From an uncultured Mucilaginibacter sp. (GTDB lineage: Bacteria > Bacteroidota > Bacteroidia > Sphingobacteriales > Sphingobacteriaceae): 64,000 nt of DNA. Within the stretch, counting starts at the first letter, position 1, and the number at the start of each line of letters is the position of its first letter. The DNA lies in contig CAIPFE010000010.1 of the NCBI GenBank assembly GCA_903864275.1, positions 209,283 to 273,282 of the forward strand, written 5' to 3'. Made by a program: the position numbers and the translations under genes. Positions 1 to 10,468 of this stretch are shown one piece after another. Under the pieces are notes generated by a model. The model was not told where the DNA came from and did not search any database. It saw only the letters and a list, made by a program, of their open reading frames with translations.

Positions 1-47
1 ATAGGTGGACTTGGGTTGTAAAGGTTAGAATAGTTGTAAAGAATTAA

Positions 48-94
48 CCAATGACTTATTGACCCAATGACTAATGACCAATGACCAATCAACT
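48..94. repeat. Heptamer array at the 3' end of the MarR gene
   Basis: Degenerate 7-bp units such as AATGACT and AATGACC follow one another up to the stop codon of the MarR gene. Only one arm is visible; the other arm, if any, would lie beyond the window edge. Bases 1-45 hold a looser set of GGTTGTA-like words that resembles 59880-59930. See the heptamer finding. Confidence 0.6.
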
Positions 95-545
95 ACAAAG
101 GCTCCGGCTTAAAACTAAGCGTAAGGTCATTTATTTTCTTGAGCATTTTTATCAGGTATTCTTTATCGTTTTCGCTGATATGTGCGTTCAAGTAGTTATT
201 AAACTGCCTTACCAATGCGCGGGCAAGGCGCCGCTTTTCTTTGCCCGTTTCGGTCAAATAAATTTTAACCGAACGTTTGTCGCCCTCGTTTGATTCCCGG
301 TATATTAATCCCGATTTTTCCAACTGCCGCAGCATACGCGAAAGGCTGGTTGATTTAAGCCCAAGCAAAGCCGCTGCCTGCGAAACTGTAGTGCCTTCCT
401 TCTCATCAATATTGATCAGCAGGTACCCGATTGATTGCGTAATGCCAAATTCGGTAACCAGCTGGTTATAGCGGTTAGCGACAGTTTGCCAAACTATTTT
501 TAAAAAATAATCTATTGTTTCCTGGTGTCTTACGGGGCTTTGCAT
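93..545 (-). CDS. MarR family transcriptional regulator
   Basis: A winged-helix DNA-binding regulator of about 150 residues, the usual MarR length. The centre holds the helix-turn-helix and wing: 'TTVSQAAALLGLKSTSLSRM' is the recognition region, followed by the basic wing around 'ESNEGDKRSVKIYLTETG'. Flanking helices would form the dimer interface. I chose the ATG at 545 (MQSPVRHQ) over the longer reading from 602 because the extra 19 residues are encoded by the intergenic repeat. It is upstream of, and on the same strand as, the gamma-glutamyltranspeptidase gene's 3' end, so it is not obviously in that gene's operon. The ligand and targets cannot be told from sequence. Confidence 0.9.
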   Translation of the reverse strand: MQSPVRHQETIDYFLKIVWQTVANRYNQLVTEFGITQSIGYLLINIDEKEGTTVSQAAALLGLKSTSLSRMLRQLEKSGLIYRESNEGDKRSVKIYLTETGKEKRRLARALVRQFNNYLNAHISENDKEYLIKMLKKINDLTLSFKPEPL

Positions 546-558
546 ATTTTTGTTTTTT

Positions 559-819
559 AGTCCATGGTCGATAGTCCATAGACCATAGCCAGTGTTGGAC
601 AATTTATTTTAGCCCATGGCCGATGGTCGATAGTCCATAGCGAATGTCGGGCAACTATTGTTCATGGTCGATAGTCCATAGACCATAGCCAATTTATTCA
701 GTCGATGGACGATAGACGCGATAGACCATGGCTAATATTCGTCAATTTAATAATTCTGTTACTATTACCCATGGCGCTTTACCATGGACTATAGACCATG
801 GACTATGGACCATGAACTA
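559..819. repeat. Large heptamer-phased repeat block between ggt and the MarR gene
   Basis: The whole gap consists of 7-bp words such as TATGGAC, TATGGTC, TATCGAC and ATAGACC in both orientations, broken by short unique spacers. The last words touch the TAG stop of the gamma-glutamyltranspeptidase gene at 817-819. The same vocabulary recurs after gldB at 41318-41429. The units are self-complementary in pairs, so the RNA could fold into long imperfect hairpins from either strand. No open reading frame of its own is credible here. Confidence 0.8.
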
Positions 820-2583
820 ATAACCCAATTTAGTATCATCCCCTCTCGGGTCGGCGCCGCCTTCGTAAAAGCCCTGCGGGGTTATTAATATGGCGTCGAC
901 CCTGCCGATGGAACCGCGGTCGATTATTTTATAGCCTTTTTGCTGTAGCCTGCTCTTTTCGGCATTTTCCATAGCCCCCTTTTCAACAGCCACCTCATCA
1001 GGCAGCCATTGGTGATGAAAACGCTTTGCATCAACGGCCTGCTGCATAGCCTGGCCAAAATCAATTACGTTCAGGATGGTTTGAAATACCGATGTGATGA
1101 TGGTCGCGCCGCCCGGCGTACCCACTACCATAAACAATTTACCATCCTTTTCGATGATCGTTGGCGTCATTGACGATAGCATGCGCTTGCCCGGTTGTAT
1201 ACTGTTTGCTTTGCCGCCAACCAGGCCAAACATATTCGGCACGCCTGGTTTTGAGCTGAAGTCGTCCATTTCATTATTTAGCAGGAAACCGGCGCCACCC
1301 ACAAATATTTTTGAGCCGAATGAATCATTTAACGTGGTGGTGATAGACACGGCGTTCCCCTCGCTGTCGACAATGGAATAATGGGTAGTTTGATCGCTTT
1401 CATAGCCAACAAAAGCACCCGGCTGTATGCTTGCACTTGGGGTGGCCGCGTTCCAGTTAAAACTGCTCATGCGCATTTTATTGTAGGCGGGGTTTAGCAG
1501 GCTATCCACAGGCACTTTATAAAAATCGGGGTCGCCGAGGTATTTTGAGCGGTCGGCATATACCCGGCGCTCCGCTTCAACCATTAACTGCACGGTCGAA
1601 TCCTGGTTGTGGCCCCATTGATGCAAAGGATAATTTTCAACCGATTGCAGTAATTGTAACAACGCGACACCACCGCTTGAAGGCGGCGGCATGGTAATGA
1701 TCTTATAATCCTTATAGTTACCTGTAATGGCTTTCCGCCATACGGAGTGATAGTTTTCCAGGTCGCTTTTTGTTATAATTCCCTTGCCATTTTTCATTTC
1801 CTCAACCAATTGGTCGGCAACTACACCGCTATAAAAACCATCCCTGCCTTTATCTCGGATCAATGCAAGTGTTTTCGCCAGGTCCTCTTGCACCAGCAGG
1901 TCACCTTCGTGCCATCCGCCTTCTTTCAGCAAATAAGTTTTGCCGGGATTTAGTTTTATAAAGCCATTGCGTTCCTCATTCAGCGCGGATGCAAGGCGTT
2001 TGCTGATCTTAAAACCATTGTGCGCAAGGTCGATAGCAGGTTGTACAAGGTCGGTCCATTTTAATTTGCCGAATTTGCGGTGTGCTTCCACCATGCCGTC
2101 GACAGAGCCGGGCACGCCCGAAGCCTGGTGGGTATACAGGCTCATGTCGGGTATTACATTGCCTGCGCTGTCCAGGTACATATTCTCACTGGCCATTGCC
2201 GGGGCTTTTTCACGGAAATCAAGTGTATTGGTTTCGCCGGATGCCGAACGGTAAACCATAAACCCGCCGCCACCAATATTGCCCGCCTCCGGATGTGTTA
2301 CTTCCAATGCGAACTGGACGGCAACGGCCGCGTCAACCGCGTTGCCGCCTTTTTTTAATATATCGATCCCCACCTGAGACGCGTTCGGGGTGGCACATAC
2401 TACCATGCCTTTGCGATAGGGGCCCTCGTTGCTTTGGGCGGCCAGGCCTTGCGCATATCCTGGTTGTAAAAAGAGTGTAAGCATCAGCAGCCAGGCAACG
2501 CTCATTTTTAAAAGGAAACTGCCTGCTTTATTTATCGGGCTGCCTTTTTTTAACCCGGATTTGTAGTTCATCATTGTTAGCAA
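817..2583 (-). CDS. ggt: Gamma-glutamyltranspeptidase (glutathione hydrolase)
   Basis: Cleaves the gamma-glutamyl bond of glutathione and related peptides, hydrolysing or transferring the glutamyl group; it acts outside the cytoplasmic membrane. The N-terminus (residues 1-45) is a signal peptide ending near PGYAQG. The N-terminal nucleophile signature TTHYSIVD is at residues 399-406, with Thr399 the expected autoprocessing and catalytic residue; GTPGG at 488-492 fits the oxyanion site and PSSGG lies at 301-305. At 588 residues it has normal family length. ATGs at codons 4 and 5 are alternative starts. It follows the four-kinase operon by 240 bases of REP-like DNA, so it may have its own promoter. 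Confidence 0.95.
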   Translation of the reverse strand: MLTMMNYKSGLKKGSPINKAGSFLLKMSVAWLLMLTLFLQPGYAQGLAAQSNEGPYRKGMVVCATPNASQVGIDILKKGGNAVDAAVAVQFALEVTHPEAGNIGGGGFMVYRSASGETNTLDFREKAPAMASENMYLDSAGNVIPDMSLYTHQASGVPGSVDGMVEAHRKFGKLKWTDLVQPAIDLAHNGFKISKRLASALNEERNGFIKLNPGKTYLLKEGGWHEGDLLVQEDLAKTLALIRDKGRDGFYSGVVADQLVEEMKNGKGIITKSDLENYHSVWRKAITGNYKDYKIITMPPPSSGGVALLQLLQSVENYPLHQWGHNQDSTVQLMVEAERRVYADRSKYLGDPDFYKVPVDSLLNPAYNKMRMSSFNWNAATPSASIQPGAFVGYESDQTTHYSIVDSEGNAVSITTTLNDSFGSKIFVGGAGFLLNNEMDDFSSKPGVPNMFGLVGGKANSIQPGKRMLSSMTPTIIEKDGKLFMVVGTPGGATIITSVFQTILNVIDFGQAMQQAVDAKRFHHQWLPDEVAVEKGAMENAEKSRLQQKGYKIIDRGSIGRVDAILITPQGFYEGGADPRGDDTKLGY

Positions 2584-2667
2584 ATTATTGGCCTAATTTA
2601 GCCTATTCTTTTTATAAATGGAATGTTAGGTTTTAGCTTCAGGAAGCCCCTTTCACTAAAACGACTG

Positions 2668-2793
2668 CGTCATGGAACTTGTTTCGGCATCCCACAGGAT
2701 ATTCACGCCCGCCAGGTGAGCGTTTCGTATGGGGCAGAGCTGCATGTTGCTTACCTTTCTGATGGGGTGCCGAAACAAGTAATCGGCATGACT
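2668..2793. repeat. REP-like inverted repeat upstream of ggt
   Basis: Two inverted copies of a unit containing TGCCGAAACAAGT followed by an ATGAC end lie at about 2668-2693 and 2763-2793. Similar 'GAAACAAGTTC' repeats are, from memory, common dispersed elements in Bacteroidota genomes. No RAYT-type transposase is present in this window. The rest of the 2584-2822 gap shows no gene. Confidence 0.55.
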
Positions 2794-2822
2794 GATAGGT
2801 TTGTTAAAAGTTAATTCTCTCT

Positions 2823-5800
2823 TTAGCTAACAGGTAATTGAATAATAAATTCCGAGCCTTCACCCTCTTTGCTATTGACATCAATACTCCCCCCATGCCC
2901 CTTCACCACCATATCATAAGTTAATGATAAGCCTAAGCCCGTACCTTCGCCCGTTGGCTTGGTAGTAAAGAATGGCTGCATAATTTTATCTTTGATCGCG
3001 TCGGGGATGCCAATACCGTTGTCTTTCACTTTGATGATGACCTGGTTATTTTCTTTTGAGGTAGTTACGGTTACTTCCGGCTTATAGTCTTTGCCCACTG
3101 TTTTCGCTTTTTGGTTTACTGCGTAAAAGGCATTGTTGAAAAGGTTGAGCATTACTCTGCCTATATCCTGTTGCACAACACTTATCTTCGGTAAACCAGT
3201 ATCGAAATTGGTAACAAGCTCTGCGTTGAATGATTTGTCCTTCGACCTTAAGCCATGGTAAGAGAGGCGGATAAATTCGTCAGCCATGGTATTTATATCA
3301 GTCGGCTCTTTTTGCCCGCTGCGGCTGCGCGAGTGTTCCAGCATTCCTTTTACAATACTGTCGGCGCGTTTGCCGTGATGGTTTATTTTTTCTTCGTTTT
3401 CTATCAGGTCGTTTATCAATTCAACTTCCAGCCGCTCATCTCTTTCTGCTTTCGGCTTTTTGCTTTCAGCTTTCAGCTCTTCCAGCATTTCCTTGTTCAC
3501 CTCCGAAAAGTTGTTGACAAAATTCAGCGGGTTCTGTATCTCGTGGGCGATGCCCGCGGTTAATTCCCCCAATGAGGCCATCTTTTCGGATTGGATGAGT
3601 TGGGTTTGGGTGGCTTTTAACTCACCGAATGCTTTTTCAAGATTATCCCGCTGTGATTCTATCTCCTCCTTTTGCTGCATTACCTCTTCAGTCCGCAGTT
3701 GCACCTTATGCTCCAGCACCTTTTTATCGTGCAGCAATTTGCGCGAGCGGTAAGCAATAAAGGCATATATTGCCGAAACAAATAATATTATCCAAAGCAT
3801 CCATGCCCACCACGTTTGCCACCAGGGCGGGCGGATAATAATGACAAAGCTGTCGCCTTTATTGTTCCATACGCCATCGCTGTTTGCGGCTTTGACACGG
3901 AAAGTATAAGTACCCGGCGAGAGATTGTTATACGTTACACTGCGCTGAGCGCCTGCCTGAACCCAATGCTTGTCATAATTTTCTAATCGGTACGTATATT
4001 TATTTTGTTGAGGGCTTACGAAATGAATGGCTACGTAATTAAAGGTGATTTTATTTTTATTATAGGGCAATTCGAACTGATTTAATCCATATCTGTTTTG
4101 CGAGAAGGTAGTATCATCCGTTGCGGTAGGGTCGCTATAAGCTATCTTTTCGATGTTTACCACCGGGGGATAGGGGTTGCCATCAAGGTTACGCGGGTCG
4201 AATACGGCGATGCCATCCGATAATTCCAAAAGGAGCTTGCCGGCGCTTGCCTTTTTTAGATCAAGGCTGTTTACAATGCTTTTGCCCGGAAGGATGGAGT
4301 TTATAGGGTAGTTTTTTACAGAAAAGTTATCCGGATCTATGCGGCTCAATCCCCTTACGGTACTCACCCACAAAAATCCCCTCGAGTCTTCATTAATGTC
4401 AGACACATCATTAAATGCTAACCCCCTCTTTTCATCTATTAAACGTGTATAACGGCCTGTACGGCGGTCGAACTCCAGCAGGCCACTATTAAAGTTGCCG
4501 ATCCACAAACGGCCTCTGCTGTCTTCAAATGCGACATTATTTGTACCTACCGGCAGTTTATCATACCAGTAAAAATTCTCGAAGGTGCCCGTTGCACGGT
4601 CGAACCGGTTTAAGCCCCCATTTATTGTTAGTACCCAAAGCGCACCCTCCCGGTCTTCATATATCCTGGTTACGCTCGTTTCCTCCAGCCTGTATTTGTT
4701 TACGATTTTATGATTGTCCTTATCAGGATAACGTATAAATTTATGTTTTTTCCTGTCAAAGGCGCACAGTCCGTCTTCGGTCCCCACCCAGATCATGCCG
4801 GCATGGTCCTCCAAAATATAGTTTACTATGTCGTTGCTTATTGAAGCAGGATCATTTTGTTTAAAGATATAGCTTTGCAGTGTCCGCCTGGCCGGATCAT
4901 AAACCTGCATTCCTTTTCCGTTCGAGAAAAAAACACTGCTATCGCGCGCAATGCAAATCGGATCGATCAAACTTTCGCTCTTTTTTGTTCCATATACTTT
5001 TTTAGGCTGCCCGGTCCCCGGCTTCCACTTGTAAATAACTTCGTTGTTACTATACCAGAGGTAGCCATCGGTAGAAACCGCGATATTGTTACTGGCCGAG
5101 GAAGCGATCCCATTAGTAATTTTAGCCGGATAAATTTGAAATGCGCTGCCGTTTAAATCGGCGCGATTAACACCTCCTGTCCATTTGCTTACCCACAATA
5201 CGCCGCTATGGTCAATCAGCAGGCCCGATACAGGGCCCTCGCTCAATGAATACGGGTCGCCAGGCCGGGAAAAATAACGTTTAAAACCCCGGCTAACCGG
5301 GTCGAAATTGATGATTCCATTTCCCGCACCGGCCCATCCAGTTTTTCCCGCCACCATCCACAGGCTCCCGTCTTTTGCCCGGGTGATTTTGCTAAACCGA
5401 TTTTTATCAATGTCACGGTCGCCATCGTGAGGTATAAATGGCGTAAAACTAAATTGTTGCGGGTTAAATAGCATCAGCCCGCGCTGAGTGGCCAGCCACA
5501 GGCGCCGCTGTTTATCCTGGTACACATCATTTAGGGTATCGTTTGAAGCATTTAGCCTGGCATCCGTTATATGGCTGAAATCCCGGACTGTTTTATTCCG
5601 GGTATCCACCCGCTCAATGCTGGTCTGCTTTGTGCGATGGTCTACTACGCTGAGCCACAAAATATCCGGTTCTGTCGCGGCGCCCTTTATCGCAATAACT
5701 GTTTTTTGCTTTATAGTGTCGGTTGTTGTAAACCACGGATGAAAGTTGTCGTCGCGCTGGTCATAAAAATACAATCCGTTTTTAGTACCGGCCCAAACCC

Positions 5801-6374
5801 TGCCGCCGGGCACACGGGGCCTGAAAAGCGGGGCAGTTAAAACAATGCCGCCCGACATTGTTTTTCCCCAACCGGCTGAGGTAAAACGGTCGTCTCTTGT
5901 ATTAAATTTAACGGGCCTCAATTTTTTATCAGCGAGCTCTGTACCCCATATATAGCCCTTGTCGTCGGCAAAAAAAAATTCCACCGTGTTGGTTGGCACG
6001 GATTGTCCATCCGGGGTGTGAAATTGATAGTACGTAAAATTGTCTGGTATACGGTTATATTTAACGATGCCCGACCATGAATTAAACCAAAGATGATCAG
6101 GCTCGTCGGCAATCATGGAGATGGCGCCGACGATCCCTTCCTCTTTGTATTTACTGTTCCACCATAGCGTTTGAAATTTAAAACCGTCGTATTTCGCTAC
6201 ACCCCGCTCAGTCGATATCCACACATACCCCTGGTCATCCTGACTCATGGAGATGATCAACGCGTCGGGCAGGCCTTCTTTTTCCGCATAATGGTCGAAT
6301 TTTAATTGCATCGGTTGCGCCCGGCTAAACTGCCAGACCAATGCCAGCATTAAAAAAATGAAGTATCTTTTCAT
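2823..6374 (-). CDS. Sensor histidine kinase with Reg_prop beta-propeller and Y_Y_Y domain
   Basis: A membrane sensor kinase of about 1183 residues. After a signal peptide ([14 protein letters not shown]...) come many Reg_prop propeller blades, each with a D-x-x-G-x-(L/I/V)-W core, then a Y_Y_Y domain, a transmembrane helix rich in Trp ([11 protein letters not shown]), a coiled coil, and a HisKA/HATPase core. The H-box is [14 protein letters not shown], with phospho-acceptor His944 on this numbering; the ATP site shows DNGIGIP and GEGTGLGLS. Unlike hybrid systems of this class it has no receiver or AraC output domain. I chose ATG 6374 over an upstream GTG at 6383 because it begins the signal peptide. 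It is last in the kinase operon. Bases 3441-3482 are an in-frame heptamer array. Confidence 0.92.
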   Translation of the reverse strand: MKRYFIFLMLALVWQFSRAQPMQLKFDHYAEKEGLPDALIISMSQDDQGYVWISTERGVAKYDGFKFQTLWWNSKYKEEGIVGAISMIADEPDHLWFNSWSGIVKYNRIPDNFTYYQFHTPDGQSVPTNTVEFFFADDKGYIWGTELADKKLRPVKFNTRDDRFTSAGWGKTMSGGIVLTAPLFRPRVPGGRVWAGTKNGLYFYDQRDDNFHPWFTTTDTIKQKTVIAIKGAATEPDILWLSVVDHRTKQTSIERVDTRNKTVRDFSHITDARLNASNDTLNDVYQDKQRRLWLATQRGLMLFNPQQFSFTPFIPHDGDRDIDKNRFSKITRAKDGSLWMVAGKTGWAGAGNGIINFDPVSRGFKRYFSRPGDPYSLSEGPVSGLLIDHSGVLWVSKWTGGVNRADLNGSAFQIYPAKITNGIASSASNNIAVSTDGYLWYSNNEVIYKWKPGTGQPKKVYGTKKSESLIDPICIARDSSVFFSNGKGMQVYDPARRTLQSYIFKQNDPASISNDIVNYILEDHAGMIWVGTEDGLCAFDRKKHKFIRYPDKDNHKIVNKYRLEETSVTRIYEDREGALWVLTINGGLNRFDRATGTFENFYWYDKLPVGTNNVAFEDSRGRLWIGNFNSGLLEFDRRTGRYTRLIDEKRGLAFNDVSDINEDSRGFLWVSTVRGLSRIDPDNFSVKNYPINSILPGKSIVNSLDLKKASAGKLLLELSDGIAVFDPRNLDGNPYPPVVNIEKIAYSDPTATDDTTFSQNRYGLNQFELPYNKNKITFNYVAIHFVSPQQNKYTYRLENYDKHWVQAGAQRSVTYNNLSPGTYTFRVKAANSDGVWNNKGDSFVIIIRPPWWQTWWAWMLWIILFVSAIYAFIAYRSRKLLHDKKVLEHKVQLRTEEVMQQKEEIESQRDNLEKAFGELKATQTQLIQSEKMASLGELTAGIAHEIQNPLNFVNNFSEVNKEMLEELKAESKKPKAERDERLEVELINDLIENEEKINHHGKRADSIVKGMLEHSRSRSGQKEPTDINTMADEFIRLSYHGLRSKDKSFNAELVTNFDTGLPKISVVQQDIGRVMLNLFNNAFYAVNQKAKTVGKDYKPEVTVTTSKENNQVIIKVKDNGIGIPDAIKDKIMQPFFTTKPTGEGTGLGLSLTYDMVVKGHGGSIDVNSKEGEGSEFIIQLPVS
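3441..3482 (-). repeat. Intragenic heptamer array in a histidine kinase
   Basis: On the coding strand the words AAAGCTG, AAAGCAA, AAAGCCG and AAAGCAG follow at 7-bp steps. They encode the segment around [13 protein letters not shown], a 7-residue repeat, in the loop of the dimerisation hairpin after the H-box. The same vocabulary forms gene-end repeats at 13315-13405 and 59226-59300. Confidence 0.75.
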
Positions 6375-6411
6375 ATAGGTCACGGCTTGAATTGATATAC
6401 CTTGCTTAAAA

Positions 6412-8397
6412 TTAATTATTTAATGGAAATGAGACCGTAAATTCTGCTCCTCCGCCGTCTTTGCTGTCTAACGTGATACTGCCGCCATGCCCCTTCACCA
6501 CCATATCATAAGTTAAAGATAAGCCCAGGCCGGTGCCTTCGCCGGTAGGTTTTGTTGTAAAAAACGGCTGCATGATCTTTTCTTTGATTGCATCGGGGAT
6601 GCCGATGCCGTTGTCTTTTACTTTGATGATCACCTGCCCGTTTTCGGTTGAAGTACTAACAGAGACTTCCGGCTTATAATCCACCTGTGCTGTTTTCGCC
6701 TTTTGGTTCACCGCATAAAACGCATTGTTAAACAGGTTAAGCATCACCCGGCCCATGTCCTGCTGCGATACATTTACTTTGGGCAGCTTAGGGTCAAAAT
6801 GGGTGATCATTTCCGCATTGAATGATTTGTCCTTTGCTCGCAACCCGTGGTACGACAGCTTTAAAAATTCATCGCAAAGCACATTCATGTCCGTTAGCAG
6901 TTTCTGGCCGGTATTGGTGCGGCTGTGTTCCAGCATGCCTTTTACAATAAAGTCGGCGCGTTTGCCGTGGTGGTTTATTTTTTCTTCATTCTGCCTGATA
7001 TCCTCAGCGATAGCGAGCGCTTCGTCCACATTCCCGCCTTTTAATTCCTCTTTCAATTCATCAATCATTTCCCGGTTCACCTCCGAAAAGTTGTTCACGA
7101 AATTGAGCGGGTTTTGTATTTCGTGTGCTATCCCCGCGGTTAGTTCACCCAATGAGGCCATTTTCTCGGATTGGATGAGTTGGGATTGAGTTGATCTAAG
7201 TTTTTCAAGCGTATTACTTAGGTTGTCCCGTTGAGCGGCTACTTCTTCCTTTTGTTCGTTCAGCAAATGATTATTTAGTTTTTGCTGTTTGTAATTACGC
7301 CATAGAATAAGTCCAATAATCATCAGGACCAAAGCTGCACCTACAACCAAATATAAGCGTACCCGGGCTTCAAGTTTTTCGCGGTCAGCCCTTAAGTCCT
7401 GGTCATATTGCTGATCCCGGTCTATTAATAACTGGAATCGCGCGGAATTAATGTTCAAGCGACTACTATCGCTTGCAGCTATCAGAGCCTTCAAATAATA
7501 TAAACTTTTTTTATCGTCACGGCCTTCATAAGCTTTCGAAAGCGCCGCACAGGCATTAATGAGCAAGTCCCATCTTTTTGTTTGTGACAGCAGCTTATAT
7601 GATTCGACTCCAAATATTACAGCCGAATCAGGTTGCCCCTTTTTTAAAAATGAATTCGCCATTACGTTTAACAGCTCGGGGTTTATTCCATGATTCTTCG
7701 CCTTTTCAATAGCCAATGCTTCGCGGGAATATTTTAATGAGGAATCAGGTTGATTCGCTGAATTCATGGCCTCACCCATGTCGCCCAATACGTTACTCTC
7801 AAATTCCCGCCTGTCTGGCTTGCTATAGTTGGTCAATAGCCTTAGCTCACGCCGGGCATAATAAAGCGCCGAATCCGGCTTTTTTAATTTAGCGTACGCT
7901 GTTTCGATATTCGATAAAATGTCAACAGACAAAAGGGTATCCCTTGCCGTTGTGGCCACGGCAACTGCCTGTCGCAAATAAGCTAAGGATTTTTGATCAT
8001 CCCCAGTAAGCGCATAAACCAATCCTTCCAACTGTAGAAACGCCGGCAAATAACCCTCGTTCCGACTTTCCTTACTTACACGTATACCTTTTAGACCCGC
8101 GTTCAACGCTCCGGGTAAGTCGCCCATTTTAAACTCGAGCAAATCGATGAGGTGCAACGCTAATAGCTGTTCTAATACATTCTTGCTAGCTTCAGCTTTT
8201 ACCAGGTTTTGTTTTTCACTTTTTAACAATTCGAAATCCCCGTGCGGCATTGCGAATATTTGGCGTAAAAGCCCCGTCGCTTTATGTTCATCAGCTAGTG
8301 CGTTTACCTTCGCTATTAAGCTGTCTATCCGCCTGTGTTGCGCGTTCATAGTTCCGGCAGCGAATAATAGAAAGATTGTAATAAGTAGTTTCTTCAT
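6412..8397 (-). CDS. TPR-containing sensor histidine kinase
   Basis: A 661-residue kinase: signal peptide (1-19), a TPR-like helical periplasmic region to about residue 330, one transmembrane helix ([19 protein letters not shown]), a coiled coil, then HisKA and HATPase domains. The H-box histidine is His425 in [14 protein letters not shown]; the ATP site has DNGIGIP and GEGTGLGLS. The kinase core is nearly the same as in its three neighbours. Its dimerisation loop reads [16 protein letters not shown] and lacks the heptamer insertion. Its ATG overlaps the stop of the upstream kinase gene by 4 bases and it lies 37 bases from the next, so the cluster is an operon. No response regulator gene is nearby. 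Confidence 0.9.
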   Translation of the reverse strand: MKKLLITIFLLFAAGTMNAQHRRIDSLIAKVNALADEHKATGLLRQIFAMPHGDFELLKSEKQNLVKAEASKNVLEQLLALHLIDLLEFKMGDLPGALNAGLKGIRVSKESRNEGYLPAFLQLEGLVYALTGDDQKSLAYLRQAVAVATTARDTLLSVDILSNIETAYAKLKKPDSALYYARRELRLLTNYSKPDRREFESNVLGDMGEAMNSANQPDSSLKYSREALAIEKAKNHGINPELLNVMANSFLKKGQPDSAVIFGVESYKLLSQTKRWDLLINACAALSKAYEGRDDKKSLYYLKALIAASDSSRLNINSARFQLLIDRDQQYDQDLRADREKLEARVRLYLVVGAALVLMIIGLILWRNYKQQKLNNHLLNEQKEEVAAQRDNLSNTLEKLRSTQSQLIQSEKMASLGELTAGIAHEIQNPLNFVNNFSEVNREMIDELKEELKGGNVDEALAIAEDIRQNEEKINHHGKRADFIVKGMLEHSRTNTGQKLLTDMNVLCDEFLKLSYHGLRAKDKSFNAEMITHFDPKLPKVNVSQQDMGRVMLNLFNNAFYAVNQKAKTAQVDYKPEVSVSTSTENGQVIIKVKDNGIGIPDAIKEKIMQPFFTTKPTGEGTGLGLSLTYDMVVKGHGGSITLDSKDGGGAEFTVSFPLNN

Positions 8398-10463
8398 AAA
8401 GCAATCGGTAAAATAATTATCAACTCGGTATACTCACCTTCCTTTGTATTTACATTGATCGTTCCCCCATGCCCCTTCACCACCATATCATAGGTTAAGC
8501 TTAAACCGAGGCCTGTACCTTCCCCTGTAGGTTTAGTTGTAAAAAACGGCTGCATGATTTTGTCTTTAATAGCATCAGGAATACCAATACCGTTATCTCT
8601 CACTTTAAGCCCCCCGACCCCCTGAAGGGGGAGGAAAAAGGTTTCCACCTCAACGGTTGGCTTATAATGCGCACCCGCCGTTTTTTTCTTTTGGTTTACC
8701 GCATAAAATGCATTATTGAACAGGTTGAGTAAAACTCTTCCGATGTCTTGCTGGATAACTTCTATTTTGGGCAGACCGGGGTCAAAATGAGTGACAAGCT
8801 CCGAATTAAATGCTTTATCTTTTGACCTCAGGCCATGGTATGAGAGGCGCATATACTCATCGGCCATTGCATTAATGTCGGTCAGTTCCTTTTGTCCACT
8901 ATGGCTGCGGGAGTGCTCGAGCATGCCTTTTACAATGCTATCTGCACGTTTGCCATGGTGGTTTATTTTTTCCTCGTTTGCGATCAAGTCATTGATCAGC
9001 TCAGTTTCCAGCTGCTCGTCCCTTTCAGCTTTCGGCTTTTCGCTTTCAGCTTTTAGCTCCTCCAGCATTTCCTTGTTTACTTCCGAAAAATTATTGACGA
9101 AGTTCAACGGGTTCTGTATTTCGTGGGCTATCCCGGCAGTTAACTCGCCGAGCGACGCCATTTTTTCGGACTGGATGAGCTGGGTTTGGGTGGCTTTTAA
9201 CTGGTTAAGGGTGCTTTCAACTTTTTCTTTTTGTTGTTGTAAAAGCACATTCGCTTTTTGCCTGTGACGGTTATTCCTGTAAAGTATTAAAGCTATCAGC
9301 ATGAATATGAAAATACCGGCAAGCATTACATAGGTCCTGTTCCTGGTTTGTACCTCTATCTTCTCTTTTTCTAACTCCTGCACTTTAAATTGCTCGTCGA
9401 AGCCAATACTCAGGTATTGGGTAAGCTTTGTTTTTTCGGCTGTATTTAAACTGTCGCCCAGGGTTTTGGCGCGTTGTAAATAAATAAAAGCGCTGTCTGC
9501 GCGGCTTAACTTATAGGCAGCAAAAAGAGCGTTATACGCCTCCTCAATTCCGGGCTTGTCGTCGTTAATTTTAAAAACCTGTAAAGCAGACCGGGCATAA
9601 TAAGCCGCCGAATCGCTCTTCCCGGCAGACCGGTACAAATCAGCCAGGGCGATATAAGTATAAGGCAGGTATCGCCGGTTATTTTGCTCGTTGTTTGCCC
9701 GGATCGATTCGATATAATACTTTTTTGCCGCCGCGCTGTTTCCCCGGCGAAAGTAGATCCGCCCGATATTAGCCAAAAGGTCGCCCTCGTATAGTTTATT
9801 CCCTGAAGCCTTGCTGTAGGCTAACGACCTGTTTGTGAAAAAAAGCGCCGAATCTAATTGGTTGGCTTCCAGGTAATAGCTGCCCAAATCCTCTGTGTAG
9901 AAGCTTAAGCCCACTTTATCGTCCACGCCCGAGGCAATTTTTATGGCGGTAAAATAGCTGGCCGTAGCCCGGGGTCCATTTCCTGTTTTCTGGTACAGGT
10001 ACCCCAGTTTTTCATAAAGCACCGATAATATATAAAGCCGTGCTTTATGCGGGTCGCCACGCTTGTCAAATGCTGTTACATGCCAAATATTTTTTTCGCA
10101 GCTTTCATTTTCCGCGATCTTTATGCCTGCCATTGCCAATTTTAGCGACTCCGGATAATTGCCGGTTTGATAAGCCACATAACTCAAGTCATCGTACGAC
10201 AGGGCTTCCCACAGGGGCTGCTTTAATTTACGGGTCAGCGCCATCCGCTTGTTAAAATAAACCGCAGCAACGCCGGTATTTATTTCGGTAAAATAACCGC
10301 CTAACTTGCCATAATAGTACATTTTCAAAGAGTCATTGTCCACGTGTGGGAGGATACGCTGCAAACTATCTGCCTGCCTGGCAAATGGGTTAGTGAAGGT
10401 CAAATTCTGCCCGCACAATAGGCCCGGCAATAAAAGCAGTATAATTTTCAGTAAATGCTTCAT
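8394..10463 (-). CDS. TPR-containing sensor histidine kinase with two repeat-derived insertions
   Basis: A 689-residue kinase with signal peptide (1-18), TPR-like repeats, a transmembrane helix ([19 protein letters not shown]), coiled coil and HisKA/HATPase core; the H-box histidine is His447. Two stretches look derived from intergenic repeats. The dimerisation loop [12 protein letters not shown] (9020-9061) is a heptamer array. The segment [11 protein letters not shown] just before DNGIGIP (8609-8634) is a GC-rich palindrome that replaces the beta-hairpin seen as TSxENxQVII in the paralogs, for a net gain of about two residues. Motifs DNGIGIP and GEGTGLGLS remain, so activity is possible but uncertain. 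It is second in the operon, 5 bases after the first gene. Confidence 0.9.
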   Translation of the reverse strand: MKHLLKIILLLLPGLLCGQNLTFTNPFARQADSLQRILPHVDNDSLKMYYYGKLGGYFTEINTGVAAVYFNKRMALTRKLKQPLWEALSYDDLSYVAYQTGNYPESLKLAMAGIKIAENESCEKNIWHVTAFDKRGDPHKARLYILSVLYEKLGYLYQKTGNGPRATASYFTAIKIASGVDDKVGLSFYTEDLGSYYLEANQLDSALFFTNRSLAYSKASGNKLYEGDLLANIGRIYFRRGNSAAAKKYYIESIRANNEQNNRRYLPYTYIALADLYRSAGKSDSAAYYARSALQVFKINDDKPGIEEAYNALFAAYKLSRADSAFIYLQRAKTLGDSLNTAEKTKLTQYLSIGFDEQFKVQELEKEKIEVQTRNRTYVMLAGIFIFMLIALILYRNNRHRQKANVLLQQQKEKVESTLNQLKATQTQLIQSEKMASLGELTAGIAHEIQNPLNFVNNFSEVNKEMLEELKAESEKPKAERDEQLETELINDLIANEEKINHHGKRADSIVKGMLEHSRSHSGQKELTDINAMADEYMRLSYHGLRSKDKAFNSELVTHFDPGLPKIEVIQQDIGRVLLNLFNNAFYAVNQKKKTAGAHYKPTVEVETFFLPLQGVGGLKVRDNGIGIPDAIKDKIMQPFFTTKPTGEGTGLGLSLTYDMVVKGHGGTINVNTKEGEYTELIIILPIAL
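8609..8634 (-). repeat. GC-rich palindromic repeat inside a kinase ATPase domain
   Basis: The plus strand reads a run of C, then GACCCCCTGAAGGGGG, a hairpin of five C:G pairs around a short loop. From memory, similar CCCCC-TGAA-GGGGG elements are common between genes in Bacteroidota. Here it lies in frame inside the histidine kinase at 8394-10463. Confidence 0.65.
9020..9061 (-). repeat. Second intragenic heptamer array in a histidine kinase
   Basis: On the coding strand the words AGCTAAA, AGCTGAA, AGCGAAA, AGCCGAA and AGCTGAA run at 7-bp steps, encoding the segment around [13 protein letters not shown]. It occupies the same dimerisation-loop position as 3441-3482, so it either spread by gene conversion or predates duplication. 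Confidence 0.75.
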
Positions 10464-10468
10464 GCAGT

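Noticed and set aside
559..819. CRISPR array
   Set aside because: Units are 7 bp, degenerate and inverted, with no uniform repeat of 25-40 bp, no regular spacers and no cas genes.
2623..2814. 63-codon plus-strand ORF between ggt and the kinase operon
   Set aside because: It is made of the REP-like inverted repeat and has no protein features.
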